IMG/VR virus record: IMGVR_UViG_3300042352_001303
Coordinates: 1 to 21,020 of that record
Direction: 5' to 3' (one strand)
Length of the DNA stretch: 21,020 nucleotides
From: a virus
Part shown: positions 9,233 to 16,361 of the stretch, piece by piece
How the letters are laid out: every line of letters starts with the position of its first letter
How positions within the stretch are numbered: position 1 is the stretch's first letter
Made by a program: the position numbers and the translations under genes
Notes under the pieces: generated by a model
The model's input: only the letters and a program-made list of their open reading frames with translations
What the model was told of the DNA's origin: nothing
Database searches by the model: none

Positions 9233-9769
9233 ATGTCACACAAAGAACAACAAGATTTCCTAACGTATGTTAGAGACAAATTCCCAAATAAATTTGAGAA
9301 TTGTAGAGTTTTAGATATCGGCTCATTAGATATCAATGGTAATAACAGGTATTTGTTTACAAATTACGAATACATCGGACTAGATATTGGTGAAGGAAAC
9401 AACGTAGATGTTGTATGTAGAGGTCACGAATATAATGATGAAAAATTATTTGACGTAATTGTGTCTTCAGAATGTTTTGAACACGATGAATTTTGGGAAT
9501 TAACAATAAAGAAAGGTATCGATTTACTTAAACCAAATGGCGTGTTTTTATTTACTTGCGCTACAACAGGTAGACCGGAACACGGAACAAAAAGAACATC
9601 ACCAAGCGATAGTCCATTTACTTCAAGTTTAGAGAACGATTATTATCGAAATTTAGAAGAAGATGATATTCGACAATCAATTAATGTTGATGAAATATTT
9701 TCAGAATATGAATTTCAGAGTAGACTAAATTGGCCACAAGATTTGTATTTTTGGGGTATTAAAAAATAA
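9233..9769 (+). CDS. Class I SAM-dependent methyltransferase
   Basis: 178 residues, a compact Rossmann methyltransferase. Motif I is CRVLDIGSLDINGNN (residues 24-38), the ribose-binding acidic residue is D51 in YIGLDIGEG, and motif IV is FDVIVSSECFEHD (73-85). Motif VI-like KKGIDLLKPNGVFLFTCATT follows. It belongs to the Methyltransf_11/25-type superfamily. Members of this size methylate sugars, small molecules or proteins. Inside a glycosyltransferase operon, methylation of a sugar on the glycan being built is the most economical guess; methyl capping is common in surface glycans. The leader is an unusual run of alternating AT (9216-9230) without a Shine-Dalgarno. The fold assignment is secure; the substrate is not. 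Confidence 0.75.
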   Translation: MSHKEQQDFLTYVRDKFPNKFENCRVLDIGSLDINGNNRYLFTNYEYIGLDIGEGNNVDVVCRGHEYNDEKLFDVIVSSECFEHDEFWELTIKKGIDLLKPNGVFLFTCATTGRPEHGTKRTSPSDSPFTSSLENDYYRNLEEDDIRQSINVDEIFSEYEFQSRLNWPQDLYFWGIKK

Positions 9770-9772
9770 AAT

Positions 9773-10696
9773 ATGAAATCAAAAATTGTAACGGCTTATT
9801 GGATGGATGTTGAGGGGTATCCATTTCAAGGAGTACTTCCAGTTAGAAAAATAAGATATCAAGGTTCTTTAATTTCTCATTGTACTGGTAGTGGACTACC
9901 GGTTATTTGCTATACTCATAGTAAAAATTATGACGAACTTAATGATATTAAAGTAAAGTATAATTTAACTAATTTAGAGTTGAAAATATTAGAATTATCT
10001 GATGTGAAATATCACACTGAAATTGAAATGATTAGAAATAATAATTTTGATACCGATTTGGATGGTAGAGGTCCTGAAATAATGTGGGGAAAATTTGATG
10101 TGTTAGAAAGAGAACTTGACGGATTTGATAGGGTTTATTGGGTGGATGTTGGTTTACAACACCCGGGCATATTCCCTTGGATGTACTCTAAAGTTCACAA
10201 TGAGAATTCTGAAAATTTAGGCGTACCAACAAATTGGTGGGCTCATTTAGATGTGTTTAATTTTTCAAAATTAATTGATAGTGAAGTGTATGATAAATTA
10301 AATAAAATCTGTGAAAATAAAATAATGTTTGTTTGTTCATATGGTCCTCAAATAAGTTATCCGTTTTTAAATTATGGAATATTAAACAAATCGTTTGAAT
10401 CTCCATACCCGGTTGGTGGTATGTTTGGTGGGGATGTTCAAGTATTAAAGAAATATATAAATTTATTTTGGGAATTCACTGAGAAAATTTTAGAAAAAAA
10501 CTTACTTTGTACAGAAGAAGTAATTATGAAACCGTCCTACGATTTAATTGATAACGATGAAAAGGTTACACTTATGTTTAACGCGTTTGCGTCTGGGGAA
10601 CACGATGATTATCACTACACTATGTGGAATGAAGGAAAAAATACACCAAAACCTTTCTATATGATGTGGCACAATATAAAAAATTTTAAAATATGA
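9773..10696 (+). CDS. HtrL/WlaTC-like putative glycosyltransferase
   Basis: 307 residues. It begins KIVTAYWMDVEG and has FDRVYWVDVGLQHPGIFP at about residues 118-135. The same 'W-(V/I)-D-x-GL-x-x-x-x-x-P' signature occurs in the next gene (YMFWIDAGLTNTIHPGYF), so the two are probably related and may share catalytic logic. In HtrL/WlaTC-type proteins this WxDxG segment takes the place of a DxD. A later segment GGMFGGDVQVLKKYINLFWE resembles the 'a.fFgG....i......yy' region of that family. Known members act on lipooligosaccharide or capsule. The final four bases overlap the next start (ATGA), so the two proteins are translationally coupled. Donor and acceptor are unknown. Confidence 0.55.
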   Translation: MKSKIVTAYWMDVEGYPFQGVLPVRKIRYQGSLISHCTGSGLPVICYTHSKNYDELNDIKVKYNLTNLELKILELSDVKYHTEIEMIRNNNFDTDLDGRGPEIMWGKFDVLERELDGFDRVYWVDVGLQHPGIFPWMYSKVHNENSENLGVPTNWWAHLDVFNFSKLIDSEVYDKLNKICENKIMFVCSYGPQISYPFLNYGILNKSFESPYPVGGMFGGDVQVLKKYINLFWEFTEKILEKNLLCTEEVIMKPSYDLIDNDEKVTLMFNAFASGEHDDYHYTMWNEGKNTPKPFYMMWHNIKNFKI

Positions 10697-12369
10697 ATAA
10701 AATAACATTAGTAACCGGTTTATGGGATTTAGGTAGAGATAAACTCACCGAAGGGTGGTCTCGGACATATCAACATTATTTAGATAAATTTCAACAACTT
10801 TTACAAGTTGATGTAAATATGATAATTTTTGGTGATGAGGAATTAGAAAAATTTGTTTCAGAGAATAGACGTAATGAAAATACACAATTTGTTCGCAGAG
10901 AGTTATCTTGGTTTAAAAATAATGATTTTTATGATAAAATACAAAAGATAAGAACCAATCCTGATTGGTATAATCAAGTTGGTTGGTTAACAGAGTCAAC
11001 TCAAGCTAAACTAGAGATGTATAACCCTTTAGTTATGTCTAAAATTTATCTTTTACACGACGCAAAAATTTTAGATAAGTTTAATTCAGAATATATGTTT
11101 TGGATTGACGCGGGATTAACAAATACAATTCACCCTGGATATTTTACAAGTGATAAGGTTTTAGATAAACTACCTAAGTTAGTTAAGAATTTCCATTTTG
11201 TTTGTTTTCCTTATGAAACAACTAGTGAGATTCACGGATTTAAATATCAAGAGTTATGTGAATTAGCAGGAAAACCTGTTAATATGGTTGCAAGAGCAGG
11301 ATTCTTTGGTGGAAAAAAAGATTTTATTTCTGAAATAAATAGTTTATACTATGGATTAATGAACGATACATTATCCCAAGGATTGATGGGAACTGAAGAG
11401 TCGTTATTTACAATTATGACATACAAATACCCTAATTTAATTACTTATTCTGAAATTGAAGGTAATGGGTTAATGGGTAAATTTTTTGAGGATTTAAAAG
11501 ATATGACAGTTGAGGTAAAATCGGAAGTATCAAAAGATGTTGTTGTTAATAATTTGGACACATCAAAAGTTGGATTATACGTGATTACTTTTAACTCACC
11601 AAAACAATTGGAGGTTCTTATTCAGTCAATGTTAGATTACGATAAAGATTTTGTAGAGAAACCAAAGAAATTCTTATTAGATAATTCAACTGATTTATCA
11701 ACAACACCAAGATATCTTGAACTATGTGAACAATATGGTTTTGAACATATTAAAAAAAATAATATAGGTATTGTTGGTGGTAGAGTATTTGTTGCCGAAC
11801 ATTTTGATGAAACTGATTTGGATTTTTATTATTGGTTTGAAGATGACATGTCATTTTATCCTAAAAAGAATGAAGTTTGTAGAAATGGTTTTCCTCGTTT
11901 TGTGGGTAACTTATATCAAAAATCATTAGAGATTATTCAAAAAGAAAATTTTGATTTTTTAAAATTAAATTTTAGTGAATTTTACGGCTCAAACGATATT
12001 CAATTCTCATGGTATAATGTGCCCCAAGATTTCAGACAAAAACATTGGCCAAACAATCCTAAATTACCTGTACAAGGATTAGACACCAATTCCCCCAAAA
12101 CAAAATTTGATGAAATACATATTCACAAAGGATTACCATATGTATTGGGTGAGATTTTTTTATGTAATTGGCCAATTGTATTAACAAAAGAGGGTAATTA
12201 TAAATGTTATTTAGAGACAAAATGGGCTCACCCTCACGAACAGGTACTAATGAGTTATTCTTATCAAGAAACGGTTAAAGGTAATATTAAACCGGGATTA
12301 CTGTTATTAACACCAACAGAACACAATCGATTTGACCATTATGACGGCTCATTAAGAAAAGAAAGTTAG
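10693..12369 (+). CDS. Two-domain glycosyltransferase: HtrL/WlaTC-like plus GT2-like
   Basis: 558 residues with two GT modules. Residues 1 to about 265 look like the WlaTC/HtrL family: ITLVTGLWDLGRDK (4-17), WSRTYQHYLDKFQQLL (22-37), VNMIIFGDEELEKFV (41-55), FWIDAGL (136-142), and ARAGFFGGKKDF (200-211). After a linker (about 270-292), a second domain starts with VGLYVITFNSPKQLEVLIQS (293-312), then NNIGIVGGRVFVAEHF (356-371) and the DxD-like WFEDDMSFYP (381-390), the layout of a GT2 family GT-A enzyme. The C-terminus has a His-rich segment (KWAHPHEQVL). A protein with two transferase domains could add two successive sugars. It is the last gene of the operon and is followed by an HNH remnant rather than a clear terminator. 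Confidence 0.65.
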   Translation: MNKITLVTGLWDLGRDKLTEGWSRTYQHYLDKFQQLLQVDVNMIIFGDEELEKFVSENRRNENTQFVRRELSWFKNNDFYDKIQKIRTNPDWYNQVGWLTESTQAKLEMYNPLVMSKIYLLHDAKILDKFNSEYMFWIDAGLTNTIHPGYFTSDKVLDKLPKLVKNFHFVCFPYETTSEIHGFKYQELCELAGKPVNMVARAGFFGGKKDFISEINSLYYGLMNDTLSQGLMGTEESLFTIMTYKYPNLITYSEIEGNGLMGKFFEDLKDMTVEVKSEVSKDVVVNNLDTSKVGLYVITFNSPKQLEVLIQSMLDYDKDFVEKPKKFLLDNSTDLSTTPRYLELCEQYGFEHIKKNNIGIVGGRVFVAEHFDETDLDFYYWFEDDMSFYPKKNEVCRNGFPRFVGNLYQKSLEIIQKENFDFLKLNFSEFYGSNDIQFSWYNVPQDFRQKHWPNNPKLPVQGLDTNSPKTKFDEIHIHKGLPYVLGEIFLCNWPIVLTKEGNYKCYLETKWAHPHEQVLMSYSYQETVKGNIKPGLLLLTPTEHNRFDHYDGSLRKES

Positions 12370-12449
12370 TTTAATATTTTATCGTTTTTTTTTAAATTAT
12401 CTTCAGCCCATAGTGGTTGAAGATTTGTGTAATGACAAAATTTACACAT
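12366..12449 (-). pseudogene. Remnant of an HNH endonuclease C-terminus
   Basis: On the minus strand an ATG at 12449-12447 opens a 27-residue frame, MCKFCHYTNLQPLWAEDNLK plus KNDKILN, closing with TAA at 12368-12366, which overlaps the + strand GT stop by 4 nt. The string CxxCHYTNLQPLWAEDNLKKxDK is very like the last third of phage and homing HNH endonucleases ('H.tNLQPLwaedNl.Kg.k'). The frame upstream of the ATG is open for only about 16 more codons (NKIIFYLSSSSKTKEG) before a stop, and the His/Asn catalytic core is missing, so this is a decayed fragment. It occupies most of the 157-bp gap between the GT operon and the BppU-like gene and suggests a mobile HNH gene was once inserted there. 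Confidence 0.55.
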
Positions 12450-12462
12450 CCCTTCTTTAGTT

Positions 12463-12495
12463 TTTGATGATGATGATAAATAAAAAATAATTTTG
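12463..12495 (+). promoter_or_regulatory. Bacteroidota-type promoter match before the BppU-like gene
   Basis: TTTG at 12463-12466 and TAATTTTG at 12488-12495 match the Bacteroidota -33 (TTTG) and -7 (TAnnTTTG) elements with a 21-nt spacer. They lie 31 bp upstream of the ATG at 12527. In so AT-rich a sequence a chance match is possible, but the position, in the only sizeable gap before the structural genes, fits a promoter for 12527-15447. Confidence 0.35.
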
Positions 12496-12505
12496 TTTTA
12501 TCAAG

Positions 12506-12513
12506 TATTTATA
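12506..12513 (+). promoter_or_regulatory. TATTTATA box before the BppU-like gene
   Basis: TATTTATAATAAAAAC lies just before the ATG at 12527, with 13 nt between box and start. The same box with a nearly identical A-rich tail precedes the gene at 13240. Its reverse complement reads TATAAATACTTG, a strong match to the T4 late promoter core, pointing leftwards. Function is unknown; recurrence is the evidence. Confidence 0.3.
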
Positions 12514-12526
12514 ATAAAAACTTTAA

Positions 12527-13192
12527 ATGGATTTCTACATTAAGAAAAACGCAACCTTACCTGTGATTAAACTCCAAGTGGTGAAGGATGGTCGAAGTGA
12601 CTATGATAGCTTCATGAAAACTATTGAGTTATCGGCAATATTCTTTTCAATGGTTGATTCTGATACAGGTATACCAAAAATTAGTTCAAGACCGGCAGGA
12701 TTTGTTGAGAAAACATTCTTAGACCCCAACGCCGAACCAGAATATTACATTTATTATCAATTTACCTCAAAAGACACTAATAGAGTTGGTTCATATGAAG
12801 GACAATTTATGTTAAGAAACGATGATGGTGTTTTAATATTGCCAATACGTGAAAAATTAAACATCAACATCCAAGACTCATTTATTGCGGATGACTTAGT
12901 TTATGATAGTTGTTATGTTTCAGAATTCCCTTGTTGTGTTAACGGACCTTTTGTTTCGACAACAACAACTTCTCCATGTCCAAGTTGTCCAACATGTCCT
13001 GAACCAACACCGACACCTCAACCAACAACAACTACTACGACATATAACCCAACAACAACAACAACCACACATTCGCCAACTCCAACACCAACATTAACAC
13101 CAACGCCAGAACCCGAAATTTTAATCAATCCTATCTTAGTTGGTGAAGACCAATATTTGAGTGTTGGGGATAATGAATATTTAGAATATTAA
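12527..13192 (+). CDS. BppU-like baseplate/tail protein with Thr/Pro-rich tail
   Basis: 221 residues. Residues 1 to about 118 have the pattern of the BppU-like N-terminal domain of phage baseplate upper or tail proteins: MDFYIKKNATLPVIKLQV, a buried SAIFFSMVDSDTG (residues 36-48), YYIYYQFTSKDTNRVGSYEGQF (73-94, the aromatic 'Y.F...DT...G.Y.g.F' strand pair), and INIQDSF closing the sandwich. A Cys-rich bridge follows (DSCY, PCC, then CPSCPTC at 151-157), then a Thr/Pro tail with two six-Thr runs (about 161-196), and a short acidic end (EDQYLSVGDNEYLEY). BppU-type domains attach receptor-binding proteins to the tail tip. The Thr/Pro tail is a second possible acceptor for the GT operon. No Shine-Dalgarno is seen. 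Confidence 0.65.
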   Translation: MDFYIKKNATLPVIKLQVVKDGRSDYDSFMKTIELSAIFFSMVDSDTGIPKISSRPAGFVEKTFLDPNAEPEYYIYYQFTSKDTNRVGSYEGQFMLRNDDGVLILPIREKLNINIQDSFIADDLVYDSCYVSEFPCCVNGPFVSTTTTSPCPSCPTCPEPTPTPQPTTTTTTYNPTTTTTTHSPTPTPTLTPTPEPEILINPILVGEDQYLSVGDNEYLEY

Positions 13193-13215
13193 TAATCCAT
13201 CTTTAAAAATTAAAC

Positions 13216-13223
13216 TATTTATA
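13216..13223 (+). promoter_or_regulatory. TATTTATA box before the Asn-ladder fibre gene
   Basis: TATTTATAAAATAAAAAAC, 16 nt before the ATG at 13240, is nearly the same string as the one before 12527. It lies in a 47-bp gap with no other signal. Confidence 0.3.
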
Positions 13224-13239
13224 AAATAAAAAACAAATT

Positions 13240-15447
13240 ATGGCATTAACAGGAAAAACAATTGGACAACTAACATATCTTTCGGGAGTAACAACGGATA
13301 CATTATTTCCCGTAGAATTGAGTGGTGATACATACCATATAGCATATTCTGCGTTCACTAATTCAAACTATAACGAAGGAACTTACGATAATTTATATTC
13401 ATTCGCCACAGGTGGAACACTAACCGCTGGAAGTTATTATTTAATGACTGATTATCAAGCTTGTTATGACCAACCAAACTATGATAATGTAAAAAATCCA
13501 ATTACTACAGGTAACTATAAAACAGGAACAACCGAACCAATTTTATTATTGGCAATATCTACAACAGGATTTTCACCTACCGTATATTCTACATTATACC
13601 CTAATGATAACATAACATACGACATAACTTGGAATACCACTGAAATCACGAGTAGTCCTGCAAAAGGTAGAATCACTGAAAGAATTGATAACTTTAATAA
13701 TAGAACTGATTATGATAACAGAAGTATTTTATTTAAAAGATATCATGGATATTCATATGAAGAAAATAGTCCATTAGGTGGTCTTGTTGGGATAAGTGGT
13801 TTAACAGGAACAATTGCCGTGTTATATGGTAACGCAAGTACCACATTTACCTCAAATTTCTCAACAGGGTCGATTGTTTCAGTACAAAATTTAAATCCTT
13901 CCTTTTTTGAAGTTATGTCTGTTGTAACCAATTCTTTGGCAATTATATCAGGTGTAACAATAAGTGAAACTACTAACTCACCTTATTATTCTGGAAATGA
14001 TGATGGTATAATGAGTTATTACCAACCTAATATAAGACAAAACCAAGTTTTTGAATATACAACATTTGGGGATGCTTTAGATGTTAGTTCTGCGATAAAT
14101 AACTACATTGGTAACCAATCCAATTTATATTTAGAAGATAATAGTGGACAGTTTTTATTGGCTAATAATGTGTTTTTAGATGGGTCTTTTTTAAATAACA
14201 CCATCGGTAACGGTTCTTATAATAACACATTTAATGATGATTGTGATAATAATCAAATAGGAGACAGATTTTATAATAACTCAACAAATGATGATTTTGA
14301 TGGTAATATAATTGGAGAAAATTTTAGGAACAATTACATCACATCAAATTTCAATAATAATAGAATTGGTAGTGATTTTTATAGTAACACTTTACTAGGT
14401 GGGTCTTTTTATAGAAACAATATTGGAAATGATTTTAATAATAATGTTTGGACTAATTCAGATTTTCAAAATAATGAAATAGGAAATCAGTTTAATGATA
14501 ATAAAATTTATGATGACTTCTATAATAACGATATTGGTAATGGATATAATAACAATGAAAGTTATTCACAATTTTATCGTAATTTAATTGGGAACGGATA
14601 TAATGGTAATACCATATATTCAAATTTCTATGAAAATACTATTGAACACGTTTTTTATGGTAATACTATTGGGGCCAATTTAACTATTGGGTCATATGAT
14701 TTTAGGGGCAATAGGATTGGAAATGACTTCGAAAATAATACGATTATCGTTAATTTTGAAAACAACAACATTTTAAATGATTTTAATACTAATACCATAT
14801 ATTGCGAGTTTAGAAAAAATTCAATATTAAATGGTTTCAACACAAATACAGTTGGGGGAGTTAACAACTCAGGTCTTATTTTTGAGAACAACCAAATAAT
14901 GGATAACTTTAAAGGAAATAATATTCAAGGTAATTTTTGGAGTAACCAAATTAAAGCAGATTTTAAGGGTAATGAATTATTTGATGAGTTTGGATATAAT
15001 AACGTAGGGTATGGATGTTCACCTAATGTTTTTAGCGGTGTCACAACACATAACAATATTGGTAATTATTTTGTATTTAATACTTGTTACGGTTCATTTT
15101 TATTCAATACAATAGGAACAGGTTTCAATTATAATAATATTCAAGACGGATTTGGTTTTGGAGGCTCAATTTCTCAAGGAAATAAAATAGGAAATAATTT
15201 TGGAAATAATATTATTGGTGAATATTTCTATAACAATACCATTTCTGATAATTTTATCAATAACGCAATAGTTGATAATTTCCAACAAAATGATGTCACA
15301 AATGATGTGTCAGGAACTGATTTTACTCTTGCTACATTTGTTTATGCAGGTTATAATTGTAATATATTTAGAAATTCAGATGGTAATTTAAGATTGTCTT
15401 ATTATAACAATTTGGATCAAATAACAGTAACTAATATAAATAATTAA
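13240..15447 (+). CDS. Tail fibre/spike-like protein with about 40 nine-residue Asn-ladder repeats
   Basis: 735 residues. Residues 1-40 (MALTGKTIGQLTYLSGVTTD, then TLFPVELSGDTYHIAYSAF) have the 'I..LT..s.vt.d.l.PV...G.TY.i..s.' pattern of phage fibre N-termini. Residues about 45-285 form a beta-rich domain with an inserted loop region. From about 316 to 687 the chain is built of repeats F-x-x-N-x-I-x-x-x, usually exactly nine residues from one Phe/Tyr to the next, often alternating an IGN half with an I-x-D/S half (18-residue superperiod), for example FRNNYITSNFNNNRIGSDF. This predicts a parallel beta-helix with stacked Asn and Phe ladders, as in receptor-binding or depolymerase spikes. About 48 residues cap the C-terminus. 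No catalytic motif is visible. Placed after the BppU-like gene, it is probably an adhesion or spike protein of the tail. Confidence 0.7.
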   Translation: MALTGKTIGQLTYLSGVTTDTLFPVELSGDTYHIAYSAFTNSNYNEGTYDNLYSFATGGTLTAGSYYLMTDYQACYDQPNYDNVKNPITTGNYKTGTTEPILLLAISTTGFSPTVYSTLYPNDNITYDITWNTTEITSSPAKGRITERIDNFNNRTDYDNRSILFKRYHGYSYEENSPLGGLVGISGLTGTIAVLYGNASTTFTSNFSTGSIVSVQNLNPSFFEVMSVVTNSLAIISGVTISETTNSPYYSGNDDGIMSYYQPNIRQNQVFEYTTFGDALDVSSAINNYIGNQSNLYLEDNSGQFLLANNVFLDGSFLNNTIGNGSYNNTFNDDCDNNQIGDRFYNNSTNDDFDGNIIGENFRNNYITSNFNNNRIGSDFYSNTLLGGSFYRNNIGNDFNNNVWTNSDFQNNEIGNQFNDNKIYDDFYNNDIGNGYNNNESYSQFYRNLIGNGYNGNTIYSNFYENTIEHVFYGNTIGANLTIGSYDFRGNRIGNDFENNTIIVNFENNNILNDFNTNTIYCEFRKNSILNGFNTNTVGGVNNSGLIFENNQIMDNFKGNNIQGNFWSNQIKADFKGNELFDEFGYNNVGYGCSPNVFSGVTTHNNIGNYFVFNTCYGSFLFNTIGTGFNYNNIQDGFGFGGSISQGNKIGNNFGNNIIGEYFYNNTISDNFINNAIVDNFQQNDVTNDVSGTDFTLATFVYAGYNCNIFRNSDGNLRLSYYNNLDQITVTNINN
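14185..15300 (+). repeat. 27-nt (9-codon) repeat array coding the predicted beta-helix
   Basis: About 41 degenerate units of 27 nt, coding F-x-x-N-x-I-(G/x)-x-x. Asn at the fourth position and Ile at the sixth are the most constant, and some units carry one inserted residue (FYSNTLLGGSF, FNNNVWTNSDF). DNA identity between units is low, so the array is old and held at the protein level. Confidence 0.8.
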
Positions 15448-15449
15448 TT

Positions 15450-15698
15450 ATGAGAATAAATATTTTAACGGAAAACGATAAGGTAGAACAAGTAAGAGAA
15501 GCTTGGGTAAATAAAAACGTAATGAAAATACCTTGCTCTGCAACAGGAGAAGAACCTACAACTCATTGGTTTTGTACAATGGCTGGTTCTGAGGAATTGA
15601 TGATGTCTATTTACAATAAAAAAAACTTATCCATAATGGAACTAGAAATTGGTCCAAAAGAATTTCTTAATAAATGGAATCTGAAAATCATAAGATAA
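15450..15698 (+). CDS. Small conserved-looking protein of unknown function
   Basis: 82 residues, no family recognised. It begins MRINILTENDKVEQVREAWV and has a distinctive centre, GEEPTTHWFCTMAGSEELMM (about residues 33-52), with a Cys and a Trp-Phe pair, and ends IGPKEFLNKWNLKIIR. The length and mixed composition suggest one small alpha/beta domain. The ATG comes 2 nt after the fibre stop and the 3' end overlaps the start of the oxygenase gene by 25 nt, so all three are likely on one transcript. Coupling to the oxygenase hints at a shared task, but nothing in the sequence shows what it is. Confidence 0.6.
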   Translation: MRINILTENDKVEQVREAWVNKNVMKIPCSATGEEPTTHWFCTMAGSEELMMSIYNKKNLSIMELEIGPKEFLNKWNLKIIR

Positions 15699-16312
15699 TA
15701 AGAAATTTTCTCCTTCCTGGAGAAAAAGAAGAAATTATAGATTGGGTAAAGTCAATTAATTTTACTCAATCTATAAATAATCATCACATTAAAGAAGTTC
15801 GTAAAAATCTTAACGGCAACTCTTATATGTTTGATATTTCTAAAACTTCAGAAACAAAAAAAATCACAGAATTTCAATCAAGTGGTAATGTTATAAATGA
15901 GAATCCTCCACAAATAATAATTAATCTAATTGATCGTATTTCAAAAGAAATAAAAATTTCAAAAGATAACGTATTCTTTCAAGTAATAGATATGAATTCT
16001 GGTGGTAAGGTTAATCCACATTATGATGCCACTATAAATGGATTTATTAATTATAAATGTAATATCAGTGTATTATCTGAAATTTATGAATTTTACATAG
16101 ACAATGATGTAATGAATATAAATGAAGGCGATTTATATTGCTTTGAAGCTTCTTTATATAAACATTGGTCTAATGAATTCAATTTTAATAGAATATTATT
16201 GAGTTTTGGTTTTGTTTTGAAATATTCAGAGTTGGGTAGAAATGAGTATGACCATAGAGTTAGATTAAGTAATAGAATAGAAAAATACTTTCAAAAAAAC
16301 CCATCAATTTAA
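15674..16312 (+). CDS. 2-oxoglutarate/Fe(II)-dependent oxygenase (prolyl-hydroxylase-like fold)
   Basis: 212 residues. The start HKIIRNFLLPGEKEEIIDWV (residues 6-25) is the usual helix and strand opening of small 2OG oxygenases. The iron triad is seen as H116-x-D118 in NPHYDATINGF and H164 in LYKHWSNEF, followed by R173 in FNRILLSFGF, the 2-oxoglutarate-binding Arg. All facial-triad residues are therefore present. Family members hydroxylate Pro, Lys or Asn in proteins, or act on small molecules or nucleic acids (AlkB); this sequence has no clear subfamily mark. Phage genomes often carry such genes, commonly near tail genes. With a hydroxyproline-type GT60 and Pro-rich fibres nearby, a prolyl hydroxylase role is attractive but unproven. 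The start overlaps the previous gene by 25 nt; the N-terminal motif supports it. Confidence 0.75.
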   Translation: MESENHKIIRNFLLPGEKEEIIDWVKSINFTQSINNHHIKEVRKNLNGNSYMFDISKTSETKKITEFQSSGNVINENPPQIIINLIDRISKEIKISKDNVFFQVIDMNSGGKVNPHYDATINGFINYKCNISVLSEIYEFYIDNDVMNINEGDLYCFEASLYKHWSNEFNFNRILLSFGFVLKYSELGRNEYDHRVRLSNRIEKYFQKNPSI

Positions 16313-16328
16313 TGATGGGTTTTTTTTA
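16293..16328 (+). terminator. Rho-independent terminator after the oxygenase gene
   Basis: Arms ACCCATCA and TGATGGGT (within 16293-16320) flank a six-base loop ATTTAA. The A-run before the stem pairs further with the T-run after it (eight T at 16320-16327). The TAA stop of the oxygenase gene is in the loop, so the left arm is coding. It should end transcription before the Nudix-lysozyme gene. Confidence 0.88.
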
Positions 16329-16350
16329 TTTAAATTACCTTTTTTATTCA

Positions 16351-16358
16351 TATTTATA
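16351..16358 (+). promoter_or_regulatory. TATTTATA box before the Nudix-lysozyme gene
   Basis: TATTTATA lies right behind the terminator and 3 nt before the GTG start at 16362. It recurs before 12527 and 13240. An ATG at 16360 directly followed by TGA overlaps the GTG out of frame, so the GTG is the only plausible start for the long frame. Confidence 0.3.
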
Positions 16359-16361
16359 TAT

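Noticed and set aside
12399-12447. Two hairpins (ATCTTCA/TGAAGAT at 12399-12424 and TGTGTAA/TTACACA at 12425-12447) as terminators of the GT operon
   Set aside because: Neither stem is GC-rich nor followed by a T-run on either strand, and both lie within the HNH remnant, whose coding sequence explains the bases.
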